A DNA stretch of 64,000 bases from Sycon ciliatum (GCF_964019385.1 NC_088645.1:39397536-39461535); one strand, 5' to 3'. Positions 44,675 to 56,408 are shown, numbered from the stretch's first letter. The notes: generated from the sequence alone by a model not told the origin. Numbers and translations: made by a program.

Positions 44675-44848
44675 CAGTAAAACCTGGTGTAAGCGATTTC
44701 TGGGTCTAGCGACCACCTGCTCTTAACGACCGTTTTTCCATGCACTGACAGTTCTACACAGATACAGTCGGACCTGTTCTAAAGACCACCTGGCTTTTAC
44801 GACCACTTTTGCTTGCACCGTGGGTGGTCGCTTAACCAGGTTTTACTG
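44675..44848. mobile_element. MITE, CAGTAAAACCTGG family
   Basis: Termini CAGTAAAACCTGGTGTAAGC and inverse, TA on both sides. Interior GACCACCTGCTCTTAACGAC blocks are shared with 37510-37682. Confidence 0.88.
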
Positions 44849-44856
44849 TATATTAT

Positions 44857-45062
44857 TTATTGATTTTTCTTTCTCGTGGATCTCTCTCTCTTTCTCTTTC
44901 TCACTTGATCTCCCTGCCTCTCTATCTGTATTCCTATCGATGCCTGGTCGTAGGCTATGATTTCGAGACCTCCGGTCGGATTAGCCTCGCCAACCAGTAA
45001 AAAGGCAACGCCTGTTGGGAGTTCCCTAGTAAAATAATAAATTCTACTACTGCTACTACTAA
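44857..45062 (+). pseudogene. LINE 3'-end fragment
   Basis: Ends GTTGGGAGTTCCCTAGTAAAATAATAAA (a motif of two blocks) and a (TACTGC/TACTAC) tail, as in the LINE at 4718-7682. Confidence 0.6.
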
Positions 45063-45309
45063 CCACATTGGCACGCCGCCCCTACTCCCTTTGTCTTGTT
45101 GTCCAGTGTCACTTCAGTTGTACTCTTTCCTTGATTATTTGTAGGGCTGTGTTTGCTAGTAAAAATATCCAGTGTGATGTGCCTGAGGGGTGCTAGGCGG
45201 CTCTATGCACCTGTCGTTGCCGCGGACTCAGCTGTTCTCTGGCTGTTGCCGAGGCGGCTATCCCTTGTGGAGGTCGATTGCCGTGCTCATTTATATCATG
45301 TTCTCACCA

Positions 45310-45655
45310 TGGCACCAAGGCTGGTAGCTCGGCCTATTTAGTTCGTAGCTGTACTGCTGAGGCCTTTGTGGCCGAAACAGCATGCCGTCTACAGCATTGG
45401 GTATTACGCTCCTCAGCTTTCGTCTTGTTGAGAACTCTCAGTAGGCTGCTCTAGCGCTGCTGCATCACGCATTGCCCGCTATTTTTGAAGTTTGAGCACT
45501 CTGGCGCTAGAGCGACGAGCTAGCTTAATGTCTGTGGTGCGCGTCCTTTGCACCGTTGCTGGTAGCTCGGCCTATTTAGCTCGTACCTGTTCTGATTAGG
45601 CCTTCATGGCCGAAACAGCTTGCTGTCTACAGCATTGGGTATCATGTTCTCATAT
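45310..45655. repeat. ~240-bp tandem repeat pair, CGAAACAGC signature
   Basis: Two units about 240 bp apart share GCTGGTAGCTCGGCCTATTT, TGGCCGAAACAGC and GTCTACAGCATTGGGTAT. Related sequence occurs at 43335 and, more weakly, at 50340-50600. Confidence 0.65.
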
Positions 45656-45659
45656 TTTA

Positions 45660-46240
45660 TGCTTTACCTGTCATTCTTGCTTCTTGTGCTTGTTTGTTTT
45701 CCTCTAGTTTTCTTTTTGTTCGCGGAGAAGGCGGGGAGCCGGAACCCAGAACCTCTTATTATTTCACGGAGAAGGCGGAGAGACAGCTCACCCAGCCTAA
45801 AAAAATGATAAAGGACCACTTTCATAGTTGCTATCTTCTTCCCTTTTACATTTACATTCTTCAAAATATGTGTTACTACTTCTTTTTTTAAATTAATGGT
45901 GAAGCGAATGTCAAAATCTAGTAGCCGAATATCCTGTGGCTTAATGAACGAATGAACGAATATTCTTTTCGTAACACAGGTGACATCACATGCCCTCCTC
46001 TCAGTCATTTGATGGATATTGTCATTCTTATTAGGTATGACAAACGGCAGTGCCACGTAAAATGCACTGCCACATAACGCTACTTCAAAGTTCACACTTT
46101 CGTGATCTCGGCACCTTAGTCCTATGCCCGCGACAGAAAACTATGGAGTAACATGTGCCCAGCCATTTAGTCTAGTACTGCTCTTCTTAAAGTTGACCTT
46201 TATTACAAGACTCTTCTTTTCTTTTTCATTTCGTTCTCCC
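45660..46240. other. No gene recognised
   Basis: A 143-codon minus frame (45664-46095) lacks any domain or splice support. Confidence 0.35.
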
Positions 46241-46345
46241 ACTCTCACACACACATGCTCACAATTAATTCTGCCATCGTGAGTCCCATTCGGGACGGAT
46301 ACGAGAATAATAATAATAATAATCTACGTGGAGATAAAAGTTTAA

Positions 46346-46507
46346 TAATAGCAATGAAAAGTATGAATGCCGCAGACATCACCACGCAACATGACAATTT
46401 GTTCAAGGTTTGGTTTTGTGTGTTTCCATACACACAAAACCAAACCTTGAACAAATTGTCATGTTGCGTGGTGATGTCTGCGGCATTCATACTTTTCATT
46501 GCTATTA
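46346..46507. repeat. Perfect 77-bp palindrome with 8-nt loop
   Basis: Arms 46346-46422 and 46431-46507 are exact inverses around TTTCCATA, between (AAT)n tracts (46307-46323, 46505-46530). It could be a fold-back element, a recent inverted duplication or an assembly artefact. Confidence 0.9.
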
Positions 46508-46529
46508 ATAATAATAATAATAATAATAA

Positions 46530-46835
46530 TTTGGAAAGGATTGGGAGAACTTCAAATTCAAAGGATCAGTCGGGGAAGTGAACTGCCTGAAAAGAGAAAA
46601 AGAACGCCAGACCCACCAGGACTCGAACCTGGGACCCTGCTTGTCATGAGCAATGCTCTAACCACTGAGCTATGGGACCAGGCTGAACCTAGAAGGCGCT
46701 GACAAGTTTTTAACTCGAAAGGCAGCTCACAACACGTGCCACACATACTGATGGCACTTGGGTCTTTTTCCCTCCCCCAGGGGACCAACCACGGTCAGTT
46801 TCTGGAAACTACCAGAGGTGAAAGAAAGTTATTAA
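46530..46835 (-). mobile_element. tRNA-derived SINE (copy 1)
   Basis: On the minus strand a tRNA-like body (46679-46609) keeps the A box (TAGCTCAGTGGTTAGAGC) and B box (GGTTCGAGTCC), with paired D, anticodon and T stems. The anticodon loop lacks the usual U33 and the acceptor has a mismatch, so it is not a working tRNA. A conserved 3' body and an (ATT)n tail follow. Confidence 0.8.
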
Positions 46836-47055
46836 ATTTGGAAAGGATTGGGAGAACTTCAAATTCAAAGGATCAGTCGGGGAAGTGAACTGCCTGAAAA
46901 GAGAAAAAAACGCCAGACCCACCAGGACTCGAACCTGGGACCCTGCTTGTCATGAGCAATGCTCTAACCACTGAGCTATGGGACCAGGCTGAACCTAGAA
47001 GGCGCTGACAAGTTTTTCACTCCAAAGGCAGCTCACAACACGTGCCACACATACT
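46836..47055 (-). mobile_element. tRNA-derived SINE (copy 2, tandem)
   Basis: Same body as copy 1 (tRNA-like part 46985-46915), placed head to tail on the same strand. Confidence 0.8.
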
Positions 47056-47056
47056 G

Positions 47057-47150
47057 ATTCGAGTCCTGGTGGGTCTGGCGTTTTTTTCTCTCTTTTCAGG
47101 CAGTTCACTTCCCCGACTGATCCTTTGAATAATAATAATAATAATAATAA
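47057..47150 (+). mobile_element. Partial inverted SINE copy
   Basis: The right half of the same SINE, from TCGAGTCCTGGTGGGTC to the (AAT)n tail, in the opposite orientation and joined directly to copy 2. Confidence 0.75.
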
Positions 47151-47499
47151 AGTTCACACATGTTATGTGCAACATTGGCAGTTCAGTAATTTTACACACA
47201 TGTGCAAACATGCAGTACAAAGTCACAGGCAGGCTGTACGCACTGCACCCTACTGTGTTTGGCGTGCATGTAAATGTACATGCACTGCACTCAAAGTGAC
47301 CTAAGGAATACTCGAATGTGACTTAAAGAATATTCGAATGTGACAAACCGAACGAATGTTGGAATATTCGAATATTCGTTTCGTTTGGTAGGAATCAGAG
47401 AGCCGATGTCTGGTGAGAAAACAATCAATTCACCAATCATCTCTTGTTTTCAATGTTTCTTTATTTTATTATGTTAACAATTTCGCAATCTCTCTCTCT

Positions 47500-49980
47500 C
47501 TCTCTGTCGCCCCCACTGCTCATCATCGTGCATTGACGTTGTAATCACGGATCATGCTCACCTGCTACTGTCTGTCACACCTGTTGCTCCTCTTGGTGCA
47601 TCTGACCATGCACAGATCCTCAGTAACTTCCCACAGCCTACTGATGCTGCTTATCGTGAGGAACCTGCTACAAACGGACATCCCGATGCTGCACCACAAT
47701 ACCACTTCAGGGATGTTGCAACAAAGGCGCACTATGTCTTCAAATCCGTGCCATCTTCCATCTCAGATATTGTGAATGCAGAGCTCGCTGATATTGACTG
47801 GAGGTGGCACCTGCGTGCTAGCAACGTCAATGATGCGGCTTTCGCGCTTTCCCTTCCTTCTAAGCATTGCCCTTAGAAGCACCTCCGGCCATTCAGCAAG
47901 CAGCCGTATTCTCACCGCTGCCCACGACCCATTCAGCCACCCTGGGTTGATGCCCATCTCCGCACAGCAATCAAGTGGAAATATGATCTCTATAGCATTT
48001 AGAAGTACCCGACACAACAAAACAATCAAGCATACCAACAGCAGCGAAATCTACTGAAAACCCTGGCGCGGACGAAGTATAGAGCTAATATCCTTTCAGT
48101 GTAAGCTACTTTGCAGGGTGGACACCGTCCATCGCTTCGCCAGTTTCTGAGACAAGCAAGAATTCGAAACGCATCATGGGAAATTCCGTCGCTCACCGCA
48201 GGGACTCAGCAGGCGACTGACCCTTTGGCCAAAGCCACAGCATTAAACACCCGGTTTGCCTCTGTGACTCGGTCAGATGACCAATCGCTCTCTATTCACC
48301 CTATTGTCACCCCCCCCCCTCAGAGTCCTGGGCTTGTTTCACGTCCGTGATCACCACAGCTGCCACTGTCCGGCGTCATTTGAGGAAGCTTCCGACGGAA
48401 AAGGCATCTGATCCCGACGGCATCCCCAACCGGGTCCTCAAGGCCCTAGAAGGCTAGAACCATCCATAGCGTTCCCTTTGTGTCCTTATTTAAAACATGT
48501 CATTTTCCACGGCCATAATTCCCTTTCGCATGGAAAACAGCGAAGGTCCTACCTGTATTCAAGAAAGGTTGGCGCCACGAACCGGCAAACTACCGCCATA
48601 TCTCCCTTCTTCCCTGCGTGTCCAAGGTATGTGAACGCACCTTCTGTGATCACTTATACACACATGTTTCGCAGTTCCTGAGTCCCGAACAATTTGGATT
48701 TCGTAAAGGCGACTCTACCTCCCTTAAACTGACGCGCATCGTGCAATAGGTAAGCCAGCATAGGCATACCAGAGCCCTTGCTGGTATTTGCTTCTTTGAC
48801 TTGGCTAAGGCATTTGATACCGTCTGGCATCGAGGACTTTTGGCAAAGCTCGAGAATGCATTCAGGGTAAGCAAACAGCCCCTCTCCTGGCCGAAATCTT
48901 ATCTCTCTGGGCGTTATCAGTACGTAACTGTGCTTGGCACATCCTCGGCCGCAGGGCCAGTATTGTCAGGGGTTCTTCAAAGATCAACTCTTGGTCCCTA
49001 CTATTAATAATTTACGTAAACGACTTAACAGCAGTCTTCCCTGGAACGTCTTTGTTTGCTGACGACACGACCCTTCTCACCTCATCAGCGTCCCTCACTG
49101 GCCTGAAAAATAACTTGCGTGCTGGCAATCAGGAAGTTCTTTCCTGGATGTCGTCCTGGAGGCTGTCCCCAAATTTATCAAAAATAATGATCATGCTCGT
49201 CCCGCCCCAGCCGGAATTCACATCTCTCATCCATCCCAACTTTTCAAATCCAATTGACATAGTGTCTTCTCACATACTCCTTGGCATTGTAATTGACTCT
49301 GCACTCTCTTAAGGGCCCCACATCGAATAATCTGTCACATAGCAAGCAAATCCTTAGGAATTTTCTCCCCCCACTGCTCCTAACTCCCAAACTCTTGCAA
49401 GCTTCCTTTATATTCAGCCTACATTCGCCTAGTATTTGATTATTCCGATACGTTTTTGGGCTGTATTATCCTCGTCCGCTGCTGCAAAGCTTCAAGAAGA
49501 TCCTTGAAATTATCCTTCGTCAACCCCGCATGCTCTCACCATCCGCTCTTTATAAACTCGCTCACACGACCCCGTTATCACACGGACGCAGTGCACACCT
49601 GGCTGCTCTTGTCCATTATAATTAAGCTTGGGTTGTACCCACCTCATTCCATGTGTTTTAATTATTGGTTCTCTTCTCTAAGAACTAGGGACTCGCTCGT
49701 ACTCCCCTAGTGTAACTCATCCACTCTATTGCGCTTCCCTCTCTTTATTGCTTTTTTCTGTTTGGCTCACTCTGCCTAGAGAAGTTAAGGACATGATCTA
49801 ACTCCGCCTGTTCAAGATCCATACCACCCCTTATTTACTACGACATAAGTAGCTCATTATCCACATGTACTTTGCGTCTCTGTGCTTTTCACTGTTTTTA
49901 TTTGACATTCCCCTTCTTTACTGAGTCTTTGTTGTTGTTGATTTTGCTACTCTTTGGGTTTTCCTCCCCTTACGTTTATT
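47500..49980 (+). pseudogene. Decayed LINE (endonuclease-RT), second family
   Basis: Broken frames give endonuclease-end motifs (DVVITDHAHLLLS, SDHAQILSNF), the linker, RT blocks (EQFGFRKGDST, FDLAKAFDTVWHRG, LSGRYQYVTV) and the catalytic FADDTTLLTS near 49055. The C-terminal LPREVKDM lies near 49780. Many stops and frameshifts separate the blocks, so it is dead. Its sequence differs from the LINE at 4718. Confidence 0.8.
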
Positions 49981-50080
49981 TATCGCCGTGGTTGGTAATC
50001 ACCCACTCTCCTAACATTGGCCGGTGTTTCCAGATGTTGTAATAAATATAATCCAGAAATATAATGGACTCGGATGAAGA

Positions 50081-50268
50081 TAGGTCCATTCTGCCGGCAG
50101 AAAAATTGGCAGAATTCGGTACTTTTTCTGGTAAGTTTCATGCATGTTTGGTATGTGGATAAAGAAATGGAGCAGAATTGCCCGCCATAAGGTTTGTATG
50201 GTTCTGCAAATTGTTCTGCTTTTCGAGCAGAATTTGCCACCTTTTCGAGCAGAATCCGCCGGTCCCTA
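50081..50268. mobile_element. hAT-type MITE, TAGGCACCGG family (copy 3)
   Basis: Ends TAGGTCCATTCTGCCGGCAG and …CCGCCGGTCCCTA with a perfect 8-bp duplication GATGAAGA (50073-50080, 50269-50276). The interior matches 17591-17797 in inverted order. Confidence 0.88.
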
Positions 50269-50329
50269 GATGAAGAGCCAAGGTTTAATTTATACAAAAG
50301 AGAAAGGACCAAGGAACTTTAATATAGTA

Positions 50330-50610
50330 CGTGTAAGGATGAAGCAGTTCTGTCCGCAGATAGAGTATTTCGCTCCTGCTCTTGTAGCAGTTGAGCACTC
50401 TCATGTGGGTAGTGCCTTTGCTGTTTGCGTTATGCAGAGCTCACTGACTTGTCAGCTTGAGCACTCTAGCAAGGTGCGTTCGGGCCTGGTCTATATCTGG
50501 CTTTGGAAAATTTATTTTCATTGCTATCAGGCTCGGCCTCATTTTCTCTGTGCTGCGCTGATGAGTCCACAAAGGACAAAGCAGTTCTGTCTGCAGATTG
50601 AGCAGTGCCA
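50330..50610. repeat. ~240-bp repeat pair
   Basis: GCAGTTCTGTCYGCAGATWGAG occurs near 50343 and 50581, with GAGCACTCT blocks between. It resembles the arrangement at 45310-45655. Confidence 0.5.
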
Positions 50611-50639
50611 TAATAAAACTATAAAAGTATTATAGTGAA

Positions 50640-51750
50640 GTACAAGGAACTAAAACAGTTCATACGGATGTGTGCAGGCGTTGTGTGTTTTCGTCTTATC
50701 CAAAACTGACAACCAATAAGTTGCTATGAACGGACGGACCAAATGAAGATGACATCACGGAATTATAATTTCCTCTGACTAGAATGCCTGCCATTGATAA
50801 GAAGGATGGAATCTGCTGCGACTATTATGTCCACGTTGCAGTGAGGATTGGGACAGAAATGTCAGCAATTTTCAGATGTGGCATTAGACATCCGAAATGA
50901 TTTCCCATGGAATTTCCGTGTATGTCTTCCTACATTATCCGCATTGGGCTTTGCATGGCCCTGAATACTCCCACCGTACATGTACAGTGCATGTACAATG
51001 TAACTTGGTACAGCCGTAATCAGCTCTAAGCAAACATCACAACCACCACAGTCTTAGGCTTACAATTCAACAATTATATCTCCATAAAGTTTCGACTTTT
51101 GAGGCTTCATCAGCTGTAGTACAACTTTAATAATTCTAGTTGACTGGTTAACCCTTTGAGAGCAGATTGGAGATTTCAAAATTCTGCATATTTTCATCTT
51201 CTTTGGGACGTAACTTCAGTTCTTAAGAAGCATGCAGCCACACAACACTCTCCAAACGGTTTCTGGCCAACATGCAGCCTACAACAACCAATACAAATGA
51301 AGTCACATCCGAATTTTCGGGCCAGGCAGGCCCAGGCTCATATTCATGGGTAGGAGACGATCAATGACAATGGGCTCCAATGGAACAATGAGGCATCTGC
51401 AATGTGGTAGAGGAGACCAACGATCAGGCCAAACAAATCAATGTTTAAAGGAAATTCCAATGGAAACACATACCCCATGTACTAGTACAATGTACGTGTG
51501 GTCACGTGCTACATTGGTCACGTGCTTCTATTCATCGGGGGTCTCCAAAATTAATTCTGATCAACTATGAAAATGATTATGCGAGGGCAAGCGCAATTGG
51601 TCGAGGACGCTGTGCGAATGTGTAACGTTCTGTGTGTGAGATAACCACGGATATAGCAATTTATGTTTTGAAATCTTGCGGGATAAGAGCAAACTCAAGT
51701 ACCTGTACAAGTAAGTAGTCAAAGGGATATCTGTAGGGAGCAGAACATAG
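50640..51750. other. No gene recognised
   Basis: Contains acatgtac-type repeats near 50980 and short frames only. Confidence 0.4.
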
Positions 51751-51763
51751 TTTCCAGAAATAA

Positions 51764-51769
51764 TTTATT
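51764..51769 (-). terminator. Candidate poly(A) signal
   Basis: AATAAA on the minus strand, about 190 nt after the stop of the 446-codon frame. Confidence 0.45.
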
Positions 51770-51955
51770 ACCGGTAGTAGTTAGTTAGTATGCTGCAGTG
51801 GCATGTTGTTCATTGTATATACACAAATAGGGGATTCTCTCGAAAGGCATCAGCCTTTGGGTAATCTTGCTATAAAGATTATTATTATTATATTATTATA
51901 CTATGTACATGTACATGTACGTGCATCGTTTTCAATTATTAGTGTTTGTCGCATC

Positions 51956-53296
51956 TCAGTAGGATACACTGAAAGACCCGGTGGCCGTATTGCTGTTGCG
52001 CTTGCGCTTCCGTTCGGCTGCACGTTCCGCATATGTGGTGGAGACGTCAGGTGCAGTGGGCGTGCGCGATTGGACCAACGGCGCCGGTCCGACATCAGGG
52101 GGTTCCATATCCGGACACGTGGTTATGATAATCTCGGGTATAATAAACTTCGCACGGACCCGCAGTTTCGACTGATCGGACTTCTTGCGCGAACCTTTCC
52201 GTGCAGGCTGCTGGGAGTGGATGGATGCTTCAGATTTCGATGAACGGTGTTCTAAGGGTCTTCGTTGAGGCATGCTTGTCGGTGGTCGTGATTTTAGGCT
52301 AGCCTTCGGTGAGCTGGATGTCGGCAAACCGTCTCCCATACTAGACCCAGGTCCCATGCCCATGGGTGTATCCAGACTCGCGCGCCGACGCTGACCCCCG
52401 CGGTGCACCAGCTTGTGGTCCTCGGCGGTCAGAGGAGGCAGGTTACGCGGCCGAGGATTACCCTGGGGCCGTTCAGTACTTTTCGAGCTGTTAGCCAGCG
52501 AACCATCAGCTGGTACGGGCGAGGCGGTTCTCTGCTTCCGACCATACTGCGACGTATTCTCCACTAGATCGTCTGCACTCCTCTTCTCCAAGGACTGTTT
52601 ATGAACTGCCTTCTTGTGCGTGGTTGATGGATCACTGGCGTAGCGTCTCAGGCGTGTGTGCTTGGGCGGAGGTTCATTCGGAGGGGGCGGCATGGGACCA
52701 TGATGCGGCGGCATCTGCTGACCGGCTGGGGGTGGCGGAGTGGCGAATTGCGTGCGACGTGATGCTGTGGCGCTCGTCGGGACAGTTTGCCGACGTGTCG
52801 ATGCGGAAGGCAGCGTAGACGCATTTCTGCCAGCTGCAACTTTGGCCTTTGCCATCTGCTTTGATCTTGCAGACCAGCGTCGTGTTTGGGTGTCCATCGA
52901 GAGAGACCTGACAGTCTCCATTACGTGACTGTGTCGCAAGGCCTGATCACGGTCCAGCAGAACTTCTGAGGATTTGCTCAGAACTGTGGTGAAGGCCGAT
53001 GCATCCAGACGCGTGGGCATGCAGGAATCGCTACGTGTGAGATCAGCAATGGCGCTGACTGCACCACCATCTGCAATGCCGACAGTTTGCAGTGAGCCAT
53101 TTCGGATTGAAGACGGGCTGGTTCGGTGGACATTGAGACTATTCCCCAGCTCCCCTCCAGATTCCATCATCATCTGGTGACGGATCATCTCGAATCCGCT
53201 CGACCAGGAAGGCATAGAAGAAGGCGAGCTTGCAGAAGGCGGTGTGTCCTCGGAGTCATCGAATACGGAATTGCGGACCTCTCCAATGCTGTACAT
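51956..53296 (-). CDS. Disordered Ser/Pro/Arg-rich protein, 446 aa
   Basis: A 446-codon frame from ATG 53296 to the stop at 51956. The N-terminal ~110 residues are Ser/acidic (FDDSEDTPPSASSPSSMPSW). The middle carries PPPPAGQQMPPHHGPMPPPP and several basic-Ser patches (RRYASDPS, RRRASLDTP) that look like basophilic kinase sites. The C-terminal part (RVRAKFIIPEIIITTCPDME) may be the only ordered piece. It ends ERKRKRNSNTATGSFSVSY. No membrane segment or signal peptide is seen. An in-frame TGA just upstream supports this start, or a splice acceptor nearby (ATGTACAG). TATAAG near 53340 is a weak promoter hint. It lies 2.5 kb downstream of the GPCR on the same strand; an alternative GPCR tail is unlikely because the acceptor phase does not fit exon 10. 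Family unknown. Confidence 0.65.
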   Translation of the reverse strand: MYSIGEVRNSVFDDSEDTPPSASSPSSMPSWSSGFEMIRHQMMMESGGELGNSLNVHRTSPSSIRNGSLQTVGIADGGAVSAIADLTRSDSCMPTRLDASAFTTVLSKSSEVLLDRDQALRHSHVMETVRSLSMDTQTRRWSARSKQMAKAKVAAGRNASTLPSASTRRQTVPTSATASRRTQFATPPPPAGQQMPPHHGPMPPPPNEPPPKHTRLRRYASDPSTTHKKAVHKQSLEKRSADDLVENTSQYGRKQRTASPVPADGSLANSSKSTERPQGNPRPRNLPPLTAEDHKLVHRGGQRRRASLDTPMGMGPGSSMGDGLPTSSSPKASLKSRPPTSMPQRRPLEHRSSKSEASIHSQQPARKGSRKKSDQSKLRVRAKFIIPEIIITTCPDMEPPDVGPAPLVQSRTPTAPDVSTTYAERAAERKRKRNSNTATGSFSVSY

Positions 53297-53399
53297 GCCT
53301 CAACTATGGTGGGTGCCTTCGCGGAGCAGAACCTCTTATACGATTATTAGGTTGCACTCACAGCAGAGGAGTAGTACCGCCTCCTCTAACTCGTAAACA

Positions 53400-55477
53400 A
53401 GAGCCCACGTAAGCACTGCAGTCTGTTAGATTCCAGAAACTAGAAAAAATGAATTGACGATCGCTCCTCCATCCACTGTAAACATTGCACTGCCCATCTG
53501 CACCTTATGCTACACCCCCACGTCTGCCACAACATGTACACTTAGGCAAAGCAGTGTACGTAACAATCATAGTAGAGCCTTATCTATTCACCAAGAACAC
53601 GAGACCCGTGTTGCCACTGTACTAATACGCATCGTTAGTGTATGCCACGGAACTCATGGTGCTAGTATCACCAATGCTGGCAACCGTCAACACGACATGG
53701 AGTTAGAGATCGGTGCACTGTTTATGCGTGCAGTGCGCTTCAGCTCTGGAATGGCTCAGATTCAGATTGTCGGATCACATGGGCAACACAGATAAAATCC
53801 ATTTTAGCACCGATGTCACGTACGTCGCCGATCGCGACGCACACAACGCATTCAATGCTCCGGCGCCAGACGCAACTGTCCAAGAAGTCCATGCCGTGCG
53901 TAATATGACGCGGGGCTGCGCTGAATACCGAAGCTAAGGGCAGTGACCCCGGGCAGTGGTCCCAGCATTTGCACCGTATTGGCAAAGCTGGGTTGACAGC
54001 AGCCGTCGTTGGTGCCAACTTGTGGCGCAGCAGATGACGGCAACCATGCAAGGCAGCGCGTTTCTGCCAGTCATCTGCCCACTCCGGCCAATGCCAAACA
54101 CGGTGCTTCGGTCTGGATTCTTAGCGATGTATGGACGGCATGGCATGTTGGTAGGGTCTTACCTGGCACACGATGGACTATACTCGGGGTTTTATTGCGA
54201 AAACAAGATAAATTCAAAAGCAAATCCCAAAATTGAAATCAATATCCAGTGCATTTTCGGATTCAGTTTGAGTCTGACCATAACAGCACAGAATTTAGCC
54301 AGTCGACTCGGGTGCGATCTGACTTCATTATAATCTTGCAGTCGAAGATTTTCAGAAGGTGAGATACTGTGTGCTGCCGCTTCCACTGATAAAACCTGAA
54401 AACGATCACCTACTGTGACCTAGGCTATACACCTGTTCGCCATCTATAGAGTATGGGAGACAGTTTGAGGCTTGCCCCGAGGGTATACAGATGCGTGCGT
54501 TATCGCTGAACCAATGTCGAAGTCACGAGAATGAGATTGACGAACATGGGGTAATCGATTTTAGCAGAGCCAAGAACGTCAGCAGAAAGCAGCGTTTCTG
54601 CCGGAGGAGAGAAAAGGTGCTACCAAGAATTAGAATTCAATGAATGTGTACGACCATAGTAGATCCTGTGTGTGCCTAAGTAAGCACTCAAGTTTAGTGA
54701 ATGCTGAGCGCTGGCTCGAGCAGGATCAAATCCCGGGTCGTGGAATATTCATCAGAGGATGTCCGGCATCACCATCATATCAGGGTTCCCGAGTCTCCAA
54801 AAGCGGTGGGCATTTACGGCCAGATCTTGCCTAGAAGACCTAGTGTACAAGTACATGATTGTACTGATGCAAAGACATTCATTGTAATTATTTACTCGCT
54901 TCTCCTACACGGAATCGACGAAGCGACCATGGTGTCTCAACTATGAATCGAGCTAAATCACCCATACCCATGTTGAGCCACCCTCCGTATGTCCGTTGGA
55001 TACCAGCATTCGAGTTGACGAAGCTGGGTGTCTGCAATGCAGGTACATATCTATCAACACACATTCTAAGCACAAGCTGACGGAGCGTTCATGCCATGCG
55101 GCTGCAGATCCTGCATAACATCAAGCGCATGTGCAGCCACACTCGAATCTTGAAACGTGGATACTGGCATTAGGCAGTGATTATGATACAAGTTTGTAAG
55201 CAGGTTCACCTGTGCTAGCAAGCCTACCCACGTCCACAGACACAGACATGCCCATCGCGGAAGCAATGATAGCCAACAGCTATGTTAGACATAGCAACTT
55301 GTGCTGGGATTACACCATTCAACAGCTTGCAAGGCTGATGACCGCCACTTAGCCTGGTATCCACCACATGGCTGATTGAAGTGGCTACCCACGTCAACAG
55401 ACACAGACAGACACAAACACATACACTCATACATCACATGCATGCCCACGCACACACGCCCCCCCCCCCCCCACCGC

Positions 55478-55516
<39 letters not shown>

Positions 55517-55850
55517 GTAAGCGTAGTATTATAATTTACAGTAGGTTGCCAAAACTAATCTTATCTAAAACTCCTAGCAGCACTACACGTAGATGCAATT
55601 AAAGTCTCAAGGAAGCGAGAAAACCCTAAAATTTACTTCGAATATCAAGGGAGGAAATTTTTCAAGGAATCGGATAAACTGGTGACGACATGTCTTGTGA
55701 TCTCTGTAACTATTACATTATGGCGGTGTCAGGAGCAGGCGTTTTGAGGTCCATGTGTGGAATGTAATCAATCAGTGCTCATGCAAAGATCAGATGAGGA
55801 GAATTCAAGAACTGAGAGGTAGGAAAGTGTTGCACATGGCAATGCCATTA
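53400..55850. other. Intergenic; CA and poly-C repeats
   Basis: No gene supported. CA-rich repeat 55396-55517 with a 15-C run at 55459-55473. A CTACCCACGTC(C/A)ACAGACACAGACA block occurs twice (near 55225 and 55384). Confidence 0.45.
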
Positions 55851-55856
55851 CGTTTT

Positions 55857-56408
55857 TTACACATCAATATCGTTCGGAGCTGCGTCTTCAAGTTGGACTC
55901 CGGTAGCTCCACTGCTTGATGTCCGAACAGCGGCCTGGTCATGTTGATGCCCAGCGTGTTGTGGGGAACTAGGATTCTCCCCCATCTCGGCATCAATCAA
56001 CTCCGGGCTACTACCACCATCTGCGTATTGGAACTGAACTGGGTTGTCGGCGGGGCTTTCATCGGTGCCTTTGTCCTGTTGCGGGGCATTCTCAGAGTAT
56101 GGGGGTGGCTCGACAGACTTGCCGGAGCTGGGACTTCGCTTTGTGTCCGCGTCGACCACACCGTTGCCTTCGTGTTGGGAATGTGCAGGTCCGGTGCTTG
56201 ACACCGCGATATCACTGTCGACAAACTTCTGTCCCACCTTCATACTGCCGTTGGACGATGAGGTGGAGGTCAGCTTGTGTCGTGAGTCCTGCGTCAGGGA
56301 CTTGCCATTGCTGCCACCACTGCCACCACTGTTCTTCGTGGACGAGCGGCTCAAGAACGACCGGTTGGTACTGCGCTGCGACAGAGATCGGCTGACCTCC
56401 TCGTGAAC
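55857..56408 (-). CDS. aGPCR last exon: cytoplasmic tail
   Basis: Acceptor GTGACTGCAG. Reads VHEEVSRSLSQRSTNRSFLS, then Ser/Gly-rich, a VEPPPYSE stretch (PPxY, a WW-domain ligand) and an acidic end EDAAPNDIDV. Likely to hold phosphorylation and scaffold-binding sites. Confidence 0.85.
   Translation of the reverse strand, partial: VHEEVSRSLSQRSTNRSFLSRSSTKNSGGSGGSNGKSLTQDSRHKLTSTSSSNGSMKVGQKFVDSDIAVSSTGPAHSQHEGNGVVDADTKRSPSSGKSVEPPPYSENAPQQDKGTDESPADNPVQFQYADGGSSPELIDAEMGENPSSPQHAGHQHDQAAVRTSSSGATGVQLEDAAPNDIDV

Noticed and set aside
46609..46985. Two apparent tRNA genes
   Set aside because: The anticodon loop lacks U33, the acceptor has a mismatch, and both sit inside repeated SINE bodies.
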